Positions 16,281 to 23,803 of a DNA stretch of 60,365 bases are shown one piece after another. The notes under the pieces are model-generated. The model was given only the letters and a program-made list of their open reading frames with translations. It was not told the DNA's origin and made no database searches. A program made the translations under genes and the position numbers. Origin of the DNA: Candidatus Dormiibacterota bacterium (GTDB taxonomy: Bacteria; Chloroflexota; Dormibacteria; Aeolococcales; Aeolococcaceae); assembly GCA_003153505.1 (NCBI GenBank), contig PLZA01000034.1, positions 133,911-194,275 of the forward strand, written 5' to 3'. Within the stretch, counting starts at the first letter, position 1. Each line of letters begins with the position of its first letter.

Positions 16281-18445
16281 CCGAGCTCGCAACCCCGACG
16301 CTGGCCGATGGCAGCGAGGATGTCGATCGCGCGTCGGCGGATCTCGCAGCCCGGCTGCCCGCACCGCTCGCGCCCCTGGCCCGGCTCGCGTACAACTATG
16401 TGTGGTCGTGGTGGCCGGGCGGAGACGATATCTTCCGGATGATCGACCCGGGTCGCTGGGAGGCGAGCAACCACAACCCGATACGCCTGCTCGACGAGAC
16501 GTCGTCGGCGACGCTCGAGCGTGCCGCCGCTGATGTCAGTCTGCTGCAACGGCTTGCGGAGCTGATGGGCGCACTCGACAATGAGCTGAGCCGTCCGCCC
16601 ATGGACGGTAAGGCGACGCCCCTGCGTCCCGTGGCCTTCCTGTGTGCCGAGTTCGCGGTGCATCGTTCGCTGCCGATCTACGCGGGTGGCCTCGGGGTGC
16701 TCGCGGGCGACATTCTCAAGCAGGCGTCAGACATGGCGCTGCCGATGGTCGGTGTGGGACTGCTCTACCGGCAGGGCTACTTCCAGCAACGTATGGACCG
16801 GTCCGGATACCAGCTCGAGTACTGGCTCCACGTTGATCCCGACCGAGTTCCTGCCGCTCTTGTCCACAATGGAGGGGTGCCCCTGACCGTGACCGTGCCC
16901 CTGCGCGGACGCGATGTGGTGGTCCAGGTGTGGCGGCTCGACGTCGGTCGCACGCCGCTCTATCTGCTCGACGCGCAGCGCCCGGAGAACTCGGCCATCG
17001 ATCAGTGGATCACCAGCCGTCTGTACGTCGCCGACCGGCCCACGCGTCTCGCCCAGTACGCACTGCTGGGAATCGGGTCGATGCGCGTTCTCGACGCGAT
17101 GGGCCTCGACCCGTGCGTGGTGCACCTCAACGAGGGCCATGCCGCGCTCGCACCGCTCGAGATGGCACGCCGGGAGATGGCGCTCGGGCGCTCCCGTCAC
17201 GAGGCATTCACCACGGCGCGTGAGCGGACCGTGTTCACGACCCACACCCCGGTGAGCGCAGGCAACGAGGGATACGACGTCAGCGAGATCGTCGAGGTGC
17301 TCGGCGATTACCCGGAGCAGGCCGGGCTGGACCTCGAGGGCTTCCTCCACCTGGGACGGACGCGGCCCGACAATCCCCACGAGCAGTTCGTCATGACCCC
17401 GCTCGGCATCAAGATGAGCCGTTCACGCAACGGTGTGAGCCGACGCCACGGCGAGGTCGCACGCCAGATGTGGCAGTCACTGTTCCCCGAGCGACCGGCC
17501 GACACGGTGCCGATCGGCCATGTCACCAATGGTGTGCACGTCCCGACCTGGATGGCCCCGCGGATGCGCGAGCTTCTGGACCGCTTCCTCGGTCCGGGAT
17601 GGGAGGCGCGCGCCGCCGACCCCGAGACCTGGCGCGGGGTCGACGACATTCCCGATGCCGAGTTGTGGGAGGTGCGCAACGCGCTGCGTGCGGAGTTCGT
17701 CCAGCAAGTCCGGGTGCGCAGCGTTGCCAACCGCCTCGCTCGTGATGAGCCGCGCTGGTACGTGGAGGCAGCCGAGCACGGCTTCGACGAGCATGCCCTG
17801 ACCTTCGGGTTCGCGCGCCGCCTCGCCGGGTACAAGCGCATCCAGCTGCTGACCCTCGACTCGCAGCGCGCCGCGAGCGTGCTCGAGAACAAGGACCGCC
17901 CGGCCCAGATGGTGCTTGCCGGCAAGGCCCATCCTCAGGATGAGGAGGGAAAGCACGCAGCCCAGGGGCTGTTCGCGTTCGAGCGCGGCCCTGCAGCGAT
18001 GAGCCGTGTTGCATTCCTCGACAACTACAGCCTTGCGACAGCCGACCACATGGTCGCCGGCTGTGACGTGTGGATCAACGTCCCCCGGCCGCCGCTCGAG
18101 GCGAGCGGCACCAGCGGCATGAAGGCGGCGCTCAACGGCGGGCTCAACCTCTCAGTGCTCGACGGGTGGTGGGCCGAGGCATACAACGGGACCAACGGGT
18201 GGGCGATCCCCGGCGACATCCTGTTCGACCACGCAATCCAGGATTCGCGCGACGCGGCAACCCTCTTCGACATCATCGAGCACGAGGTCGTCCCGCTGTT
18301 CTACCAGCGCGATGAAGACGGGATCCCGCGCGGCTGGGTGCAGCGCATGCGCGCCTCACTGCGCACCAACGGGCCGCGATTCTCGGCGGCGCGGATGATG
18401 CGCGACTACGCGGGCGACGTCTACAACCTCACCACCTCGCGCTGA
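16277..18445 (+). CDS. glgP: Glycogen/alpha-glucan phosphorylase, DUF3417 type
   Basis: The protein has 722 residues and cleaves alpha-1,4-glucan with phosphate to glucose-1-phosphate. The N-terminal ~100 residues (LAYNYVWSWWPGGDDIFRMI) are DUF3417, seen in the bacterial branch of short phosphorylases. Then follow AEFAVHRSLPIYAGGLGVLA, HLNEGHAALAPLE, FTTHTPVSAGNE, RRLAGYKRIQLL and the cofactor/active-site block EASGTSGMKAALNGGLN. The start overlaps the rpe stop (ATGA). Its product can enter the pentose phosphate enzymes encoded upstream once converted to glucose-6-phosphate. Confidence 0.93.
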   Translation: MTELATPTLADGSEDVDRASADLAARLPAPLAPLARLAYNYVWSWWPGGDDIFRMIDPGRWEASNHNPIRLLDETSSATLERAAADVSLLQRLAELMGALDNELSRPPMDGKATPLRPVAFLCAEFAVHRSLPIYAGGLGVLAGDILKQASDMALPMVGVGLLYRQGYFQQRMDRSGYQLEYWLHVDPDRVPAALVHNGGVPLTVTVPLRGRDVVVQVWRLDVGRTPLYLLDAQRPENSAIDQWITSRLYVADRPTRLAQYALLGIGSMRVLDAMGLDPCVVHLNEGHAALAPLEMARREMALGRSRHEAFTTARERTVFTTHTPVSAGNEGYDVSEIVEVLGDYPEQAGLDLEGFLHLGRTRPDNPHEQFVMTPLGIKMSRSRNGVSRRHGEVARQMWQSLFPERPADTVPIGHVTNGVHVPTWMAPRMRELLDRFLGPGWEARAADPETWRGVDDIPDAELWEVRNALRAEFVQQVRVRSVANRLARDEPRWYVEAAEHGFDEHALTFGFARRLAGYKRIQLLTLDSQRAASVLENKDRPAQMVLAGKAHPQDEEGKHAAQGLFAFERGPAAMSRVAFLDNYSLATADHMVAGCDVWINVPRPPLEASGTSGMKAALNGGLNLSVLDGWWAEAYNGTNGWAIPGDILFDHAIQDSRDAATLFDIIEHEVVPLFYQRDEDGIPRGWVQRMRASLRTNGPRFSAARMMRDYAGDVYNLTTSR

Positions 18446-18464
18446 GGGCTGACGCCCGCCATCC

Positions 18465-19787
18465 TCAGTGTTTCGGGGTACTGCTTGGGGTCGGAGTCGG
18501 AGTTGGTGACTGCGCCGGTGCCGGCGCGATCGTGATCGGCATCGTATTGGGCGCCAGTGTCGGTGTGGGGGTTGCGATCGCGGTCGGCGTCGCCGTCGCC
18601 GGGGCGGCTCCAGCCGTATCGATGCTCGTCGGCAGGCCGGCATCGGTCGGGCCGGGTGTCGGCGTCGACGTGAACAGGGGCCCAGGGGGCGGCGTCGGCG
18701 AGACCTGAACCCCAGGGCCGCCGAGCGCCTTCGCAGCGAAGATGACCATGACGATGAGCGCGATCACGGCCGCCGCAGCGACCGACCAGACCTTCCAGCC
18801 GACGCCGCCCGGTCGCGGCATCTCCCCCCCTGCGTCGATCGCCAGTCCGGGGAGCGGCCCGTCGTCATCGGCGTCGACGACCTCCGTCGCGGGCGCGGCG
18901 GGGACCGGGTCCGCGAGACGATCCGCGACGGCCACGGCAAGCCATGCGTGTCCCTGTTCGCGCCACGCGGGTCCGAGGAACGCCGCCCCAGCGATCGCCA
19001 CGTCGCGACGGAAGTGCGTCGCGCTCGGGGGCCGGTCGCGTGGATCCTTGGCGAGCCCGCGGATGACCAATTCCCTGGCGAGCAGCGGCACCGCCTCGCT
19101 GGGCAGAGCCCCCTGGGTGTGCTGGACGCCAAGGCCCGTGAGATCTGTGCCGAGGTATGGAGGACGGGCCGTCAGCGCGTCGACGAGCACGCCGGCCGCG
19201 GCGTAGAGGTCGGTCGCCACGGTGTGCGGGCGGCCCGCCCACAGCTCCGGAGCCATGTACTGAGGCGTCCCGGCACGCCAGCCGCGGCGCAGCGACGGCG
19301 CGGGGACCCCGGCGTCGCGGACGATGCCGGTGCCGTCGGTATCGAGCAGGATCGCAGTCGGCGTGACGTCCCGATGGATGATCCCGGCCGCGTGGAGGGC
19401 CTCGAGCGCCGCCAGAGCATCGTCGAAAACGAGCAGTGCGGCGGTCGTCGGCAGGCGGCCGGAGACGTCGACGAGCTGGCGCAGGGTGATCGCATCCACC
19501 CATTCGCACACGACCGCGGCATGCCGGTCGTCGAACTCGATAACCGAAAGGAGATGCTGGTGACGCAGCGCCTCGAGCACGCGCATGTCGTGCCTGGCCT
19601 GGCGGCGATACCCGGGGTCGGACCAGAGCGCGGGGCTGAGCAGCCGGATGACGACTCGCGAACCTGTGGTGGTGTCATGGGCGTCGACGAGCGCACCGGC
19701 GCGGTCGACGCCGATCCCCCGATCCAGTGTGTAGCCGGACACGTGTGTCCGCGACCCGGCGACGCCGTGGCCTCCAGCCTGGTCCAT
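18465..19787 (-). CDS. Membrane-anchored Ser/Thr kinase-like protein, probably a pseudokinase
   Basis: This 440-residue protein has an N-terminal kinase fold (about residues 15-270), a transmembrane helix (about 330-355, AAAAVIALIVMVIFAAKAL) and a Pro/Thr-rich outer tail ending TPTPTPSSTPKH. Kinase landmarks are present but altered. The VAIK lysine is Arg (VVIRLL), the catalytic loop is HRDVTPTAILL with Ala instead of the metal-binding Asn, and DFG reads DAG. The activation segment is GTPQYMAPELWAG. With these three changes phosphotransfer is doubtful; a scaffold or sensing role is more likely. Convergent with glgP, 19 bases apart. Confidence 0.85.
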   Translation of the reverse strand: MDQAGGHGVAGSRTHVSGYTLDRGIGVDRAGALVDAHDTTTGSRVVIRLLSPALWSDPGYRRQARHDMRVLEALRHQHLLSVIEFDDRHAAVVCEWVDAITLRQLVDVSGRLPTTAALLVFDDALAALEALHAAGIIHRDVTPTAILLDTDGTGIVRDAGVPAPSLRRGWRAGTPQYMAPELWAGRPHTVATDLYAAAGVLVDALTARPPYLGTDLTGLGVQHTQGALPSEAVPLLARELVIRGLAKDPRDRPPSATHFRRDVAIAGAAFLGPAWREQGHAWLAVAVADRLADPVPAAPATEVVDADDDGPLPGLAIDAGGEMPRPGGVGWKVWSVAAAAVIALIVMVIFAAKALGGPGVQVSPTPPPGPLFTSTPTPGPTDAGLPTSIDTAGAAPATATPTAIATPTPTLAPNTMPITIAPAPAQSPTPTPTPSSTPKH

Positions 19788-19859
19788 TCGCCATCAGTAT
19801 GCCGTCACAAAAGCGCCGTGGAGTCGAATTGCATCACGGGAACCACCAGCAGCGGGCAC

Positions 19860-19865
19860 TAGAAT
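19860..19865 (+). promoter_or_regulatory. -10 box of near-leaderless cbs promoter
   Basis: TAGAAT lies nine bases before the GTG start of the cystathionine beta-synthase gene, implying a 5' leader of only a few bases. No convincing -35 box is visible. Confidence 0.45.
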
Positions 19866-19874
19866 GACCGGGAA

Positions 19875-21245
19875 GTGGAATACGTCGAGAGCATCCTCGA
19901 CCTGGTCGGCAACACCCCGTTGGTCCGGCTGAGCAAGGTCACCGAGGGGCTCCGGCCTCTGATCCTGGCCAAGCTCGAGCAGCTGAACCCGGGTGGCAGC
20001 GTCAAGGACCGCATCGGTCTGTCCATGCTCGAAGACGCCGAGTCACGAGGGCTGCTCCGGCCGGGCGGCACCCTCGTCGAGCCGACCTCGGGCAACACCG
20101 GTCACGGGCTCGCGATGGCGGCGGCCATCAAGGGCTACAAAATGATCTTCGTCATGCCCGACAAGATGTCGGCGGAAAAGATCAGCCTGCTCCGCGCCTA
20201 CGGGGCGGAGGTGGTCATCTGCCCCACCAACGTGGAGCGCGAGTCGCCGCAGTCGTACTACTCCGTTGCCGATCGCCTCACCCGCGAAGTGCCTGGGGCG
20301 TTCCAGCCCAACCAGTACTTCAACCCCAGGAACCCCGAGGCGCACTACCGGACGACCGGCCCTGAGATCTGGCGGCAGACCGACGGTCGCATCACGACCT
20401 TTGTGGCCGGCGTCGGCACCGGGGGCACGATCACCGGCGTCGGGAAGTACCTCAAGGAACAGAACCCCGCGGTCCGCGTCATCGGTGCCGATCCCGAGGG
20501 CTCGATCTACAGCGGCGAGATCGCTCCGTACAAGGTCGAGGGCGTCGGCGAGGACTTCTGGCCGGGCACCTTCGATCGGGACGTCGTCGACGAATTCATC
20601 CAGGTGACGGATCGCGAATCCTTCGTGGCGGCGCGCAAGCTCGCGCGCCAGGAAGGCATCCTCGTCGGTGGGTCGGCGGGGCTCGCGCTCCACGCTGCGA
20701 TACAGGTCGCCGTGGACTCCAAACCCGACGACGTGATCGTCGTGCTCTTCCCCGACACCGGTCGCAACTATCTGAGCAAGTTCTTCTCGGATGAGTGGAT
20801 GCGCCAGAACGGCTACCTCCAGCGCCTCGTTCCCGCCCGCGTTCGTGAGGTCATCGATTCGCACACCGACGGCGTCCCCGAACTGGTCAGTGTCGGAGCC
20901 GGAAAGTCAGTGGGTGAGGCGATCGACCTCATGCAGCAGTACGGGATCTCGCAGCTCCTCGTGACCGAGAACGGCAGCACAGCGGCGGGTGGTGTCGTCG
21001 GCAGCATCCAGGAGCGAACCCTGCTGGATCGGATTTACCGCGACCCGACGATGGTCACCACGTCGGTGTCGACCGCGATGGACCCGCCGTTCGCCCGGGT
21101 CGCCGCGGGGGCGCCGATCGAGGAGGCCTTCGAGGCGCTGCTCGGGGGCGAGCCGGCCCTGATGATCGTCGAGGGCGACCTCCCGGTCGGGGTGATCACT
21201 CGCAGCGACCTGCTCGAATTCGTCGCCCGGCGCGGACGCAGCTGA
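19875..21245 (+). CDS. cbs: Cystathionine beta-synthase
   Basis: The protein has 456 residues. The PLP fold (about 1-320) shows VGNTPLVRLS, the cofactor Lys in NPGGSVKDRIG, EPTSGNTGHGLAMAAA, GTGGTITGVGKYLK and GGSAGLALHAA. Two C-terminal CBS domains follow (about 335-455). That pairing is typical of cystathionine beta-synthase rather than O-acetylserine sulfhydrylase, which has no CBS domains. It condenses serine with homocysteine. The next gene, six bases away, supplies the second transsulfuration activity. The GTG start sits just downstream of a TAGAAT box. Confidence 0.9.
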   Translation: MEYVESILDLVGNTPLVRLSKVTEGLRPLILAKLEQLNPGGSVKDRIGLSMLEDAESRGLLRPGGTLVEPTSGNTGHGLAMAAAIKGYKMIFVMPDKMSAEKISLLRAYGAEVVICPTNVERESPQSYYSVADRLTREVPGAFQPNQYFNPRNPEAHYRTTGPEIWRQTDGRITTFVAGVGTGGTITGVGKYLKEQNPAVRVIGADPEGSIYSGEIAPYKVEGVGEDFWPGTFDRDVVDEFIQVTDRESFVAARKLARQEGILVGGSAGLALHAAIQVAVDSKPDDVIVVLFPDTGRNYLSKFFSDEWMRQNGYLQRLVPARVREVIDSHTDGVPELVSVGAGKSVGEAIDLMQQYGISQLLVTENGSTAAGGVVGSIQERTLLDRIYRDPTMVTTSVSTAMDPPFARVAAGAPIEEAFEALLGGEPALMIVEGDLPVGVITRSDLLEFVARRGRS

Positions 21246-21250
21246 CCGGC

Positions 21251-22402
21251 GTGGAGCACCAAGCGCACGGTCTGGCCACGCGCGCTCTGCATGTCGGGCA
21301 GGGGCCGGATCCGGCCACCGGCGCCGTGGTGGTCCCGATCCACCTCGCGACCACATTCGCCCAGCAATCCCCTGGACGTCACCAGGGATTCGAGTACTCG
21401 CGCTCCGGCAATCCGACGCGCGCCAACCTCGAGGCGTGCCTCGCATCGCTCGAGGGAGCCACCCACGGCCTCGCGTTTTCGTCAGGACTGGCCGCTACCA
21501 CCACGGTCATGCTGCTCCTCGATCCCGGCGACCACGTGGTCTTCACCGAGGACGTCTACGGCGGCACCTTCCGGCTTTTCGACAAGGTCTTCCAGCGCTA
21601 CGGGCTCAGCTTCACGGCCGTCGATCCAACCGATCAGGATGCTGTCGCGACGGCGATGACCGATCGAACGCGCATGGTCTGGCTCGAGTCGCCGACCAAT
21701 CCACTGCTGCGCGTCGTCGACCTCGACGCCGTGAGCGAGCTGGTGCATGGCGCCGGCGCGCTGGTCGCGGTGGACAGCACCTTCGCAAGCCCAGTCCTGC
21801 AGCGCCCGCTCGAGCTCGGCGCCGACCTCGTCATTCACAGCTCGACGAAGTTCCTGGGCGGCCACAGCGACGTGCTCGGTGGAGCGGTGCTCACGTCGGA
21901 CGACGCCCTCGCGGAGCGACTGCGCTTTCATCAGAACGCGGTCGGGGCCGTGCCGTCACCCTTCGACTGCTGGCTGCTGCTCCGAGGACTGAAGACCCTG
22001 CAGCTCCGGGTGCAGCGTCAGTGCGAGAACGCGCTCGCCATCGCACGATGGCTCGAGGGACAGGACGCAGTGGTCCAGGTGTACTACCCGGGGCTCGAGA
22101 GCAACCCCGGGCACGCGCTTGCCCGCCGCCAGATGGGCGGATACTTCGGCGGCGTCGTCTCCTTCGAGGTGTCGTCCGGCGACGCTGCGCGTTCGTTTCT
22201 CGAGCGGCTGCGCGTGTTCACGCTCGCCGAGTCACTCGGTGCCGTGGAATCGCTGGCTGAAAGCCCGGCGATGATGACCCACGCGTCGATTCCGGAGGAG
22301 ATCCGGACGCGAGTCGGCGTCAGCGACGGGCTGCTGCGCCTGTCCGTCGGTATTGAGGACGTCGACGACTTAGTGGCCGACCTAGAGCAGGCGCTGGCGT
22401 AA
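21251..22402 (+). CDS. Cystathionine gamma-synthase/gamma-lyase family enzyme
   Basis: This 383-residue PLP enzyme of the Cys/Met metabolism family begins with HGLATRALHVGQGPDPATGA and contains YSRSGNPTRANLEACLASLE, GDHVVFTEDVYGGT, WLESPTNPLLRVVDL and the PLP lysine in VIHSSTKFLGGHSDVLGG. Next to a cystathionine beta-synthase it most likely acts as gamma-lyase, making cysteine from cystathionine, though gamma-synthase activity cannot be excluded from sequence. The 3' end overlaps the convergent helicase gene by 83 bases. Confidence 0.88.
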   Translation: MEHQAHGLATRALHVGQGPDPATGAVVVPIHLATTFAQQSPGRHQGFEYSRSGNPTRANLEACLASLEGATHGLAFSSGLAATTTVMLLLDPGDHVVFTEDVYGGTFRLFDKVFQRYGLSFTAVDPTDQDAVATAMTDRTRMVWLESPTNPLLRVVDLDAVSELVHGAGALVAVDSTFASPVLQRPLELGADLVIHSSTKFLGGHSDVLGGAVLTSDDALAERLRFHQNAVGAVPSPFDCWLLLRGLKTLQLRVQRQCENALAIARWLEGQDAVVQVYYPGLESNPGHALARRQMGGYFGGVVSFEVSSGDAARSFLERLRVFTLAESLGAVESLAESPAMMTHASIPEEIRTRVGVSDGLLRLSVGIEDVDDLVADLEQALA

Positions 22403-23573
22403 TCTCGCGCGGCGGGGCGCCCAGCTTCCACTCACCGGTGGTGAGCAGGAGCGTGCCGTCGATCTCCGGGAGTGCCGGCGCGCCGAGGCGGCGCAGCTTG
22501 CGCCACTGCTCGCCATCCTCCTCGCTGAGGAACGTGATCGCCTTGCCCTCGTTGCCGTTGCGCGCCGTGCGGCCGACGCGGTGGGTGAGCCACTGCGGCG
22601 TCTCGGGCAGCTCGAAGTTGATGACCAGGCCGACATTCACCACGTCGATGCCACGGGCCGCGACGTTGGTCGCGACCAGCACCTCGGTCCGGTTCGCACG
22701 GAACGAATCGAGGGCGCGATCGCGAGCGTTCTGCGAGAGGTTGCCCTGCAGTTCACCGGCTGTGTGCCCCATGTGGAGCAGGTCACGAACGAGCTTCTTG
22801 GCTCCGTGCTTGGTACGGTGAAAGACGATCGTCTGGTTGAGCTCGGTCGCGCGCTGGCGGCGCAGCAGGCGTGACAGCGCGTCGATCTTCTGCGACTTGA
22901 CGACGCTCATGACTCCGTGCTCGAGCGCGGGAACCTGTTCGTTGACGACGCGCACGCGCTCCGGCTCGTACAGATGCTTGGTGATCATGCGCTGCACCCA
23001 GTCGGGCATGGTCGCCGAGGCGAGCACCGTCTGGCGGCGTGCACTGCTGCTGAAAGCGGGGCACATCGAGATGATCTTCTCGACGTCCTTGGCGAAGCCC
23101 TGGTCGAGCATCTCATCGGCCTCGTCGAGGACGAGATATTCGATGTCCCGGAGCCGCGCGAGCCCGTTGCTGGCAAGGTCGAGCAGCCGTCCGGGGCACC
23201 CGACGATCACGTCCGGGGCGTTGCGCAGCCCACCCGTCTGGGGGCCGTAGCCGACGCCTCCGATGCAGATCACGGTGCGCAGAGCCGGGTCGACCTTGCG
23301 GATCACCGCGTTGACCTGGGTCGCGAGCTCGCGGGTCGGGGTCACGATCAGCGCCCTGGCGCCGTGCCCCTGATGCCCGGCGAGACGCTCCACCAGGGGA
23401 ACGACATATGCCAGCGTCTTCCCGGACCCCGTCGGGGCCTCGATCACGCAGTCGTGGCGTGCCAGCAGGGGCGGGATCGCCTCCTGCTGCACTGTGTTGG
23501 GCTCTGTGAAACCGTTCTCGCTGAGAGCGGCGGACGTGCGCGGACGCACGCCGATGGATTCAAACGTTGTCAC
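22320..23573 (-). CDS. DEAD-box RNA helicase
   Basis: This 417-residue helicase has all the core motifs in order: the Q-motif region (NGFTEPNTVQQEAIPPLL), Walker A APTGSGKT, TPTRELATQ, LVLDEADEMLDQG, SAT (VLASATMP), TNVAARGIDVVNVG and HRVGRTARNGNEG. After the second RecA domain there is only a short basic tail (RPLSRRRPQYRRTGAAARR). It probably remodels structured RNA or ribosome precursors. The last 83 bases overlap the end of the convergent transsulfuration gene. Confidence 0.92.
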   Translation of the reverse strand: MTTFESIGVRPRTSAALSENGFTEPNTVQQEAIPPLLARHDCVIEAPTGSGKTLAYVVPLVERLAGHQGHGARALIVTPTRELATQVNAVIRKVDPALRTVICIGGVGYGPQTGGLRNAPDVIVGCPGRLLDLASNGLARLRDIEYLVLDEADEMLDQGFAKDVEKIISMCPAFSSSARRQTVLASATMPDWVQRMITKHLYEPERVRVVNEQVPALEHGVMSVVKSQKIDALSRLLRRQRATELNQTIVFHRTKHGAKKLVRDLLHMGHTAGELQGNLSQNARDRALDSFRANRTEVLVATNVAARGIDVVNVGLVINFELPETPQWLTHRVGRTARNGNEGKAITFLSEEDGEQWRKLRRLGAPALPEIDGTLLLTTGEWKLGAPPREITPAPALGRPLSRRRPQYRRTGAAARR

Positions 23574-23803
23574 CGTGTTACCTCGGGACCCGGGTCATTT
23601 CCCGTTATCCCAGAATCCCCTCGCTGGACTGTCGTGTGCCGGATTCTTGAGACCCGCCGTTGACCGGCGGAGAGAGGGTTCACCAAGAGGCATGGCTCGC
23701 CGATTCGCGAGCACTTGCCAAGACAGTACCACAGGTTGGTGCAAAGACCGCAATCGGTGACAGAGGCGGTTTCGAGCGCCCGGGTGTATATCCTCGCTTT
23801 CGA

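Noticed and set aside
18442..18468. Bidirectional terminator between glgP and the kinase-like gene
   Set aside because: CTGAGG/CCTCAG and an inner GGGC/GCCC can pair, but the structure spans both stop codons and has no T-tract on either side.
18465..18720. Repetitive ACC/CCG-rich DNA as a tandem repeat locus
   Set aside because: It encodes the Pro/Thr-rich tail of the kinase-like protein; the units are irregular and in frame, so no separate repeat is called.
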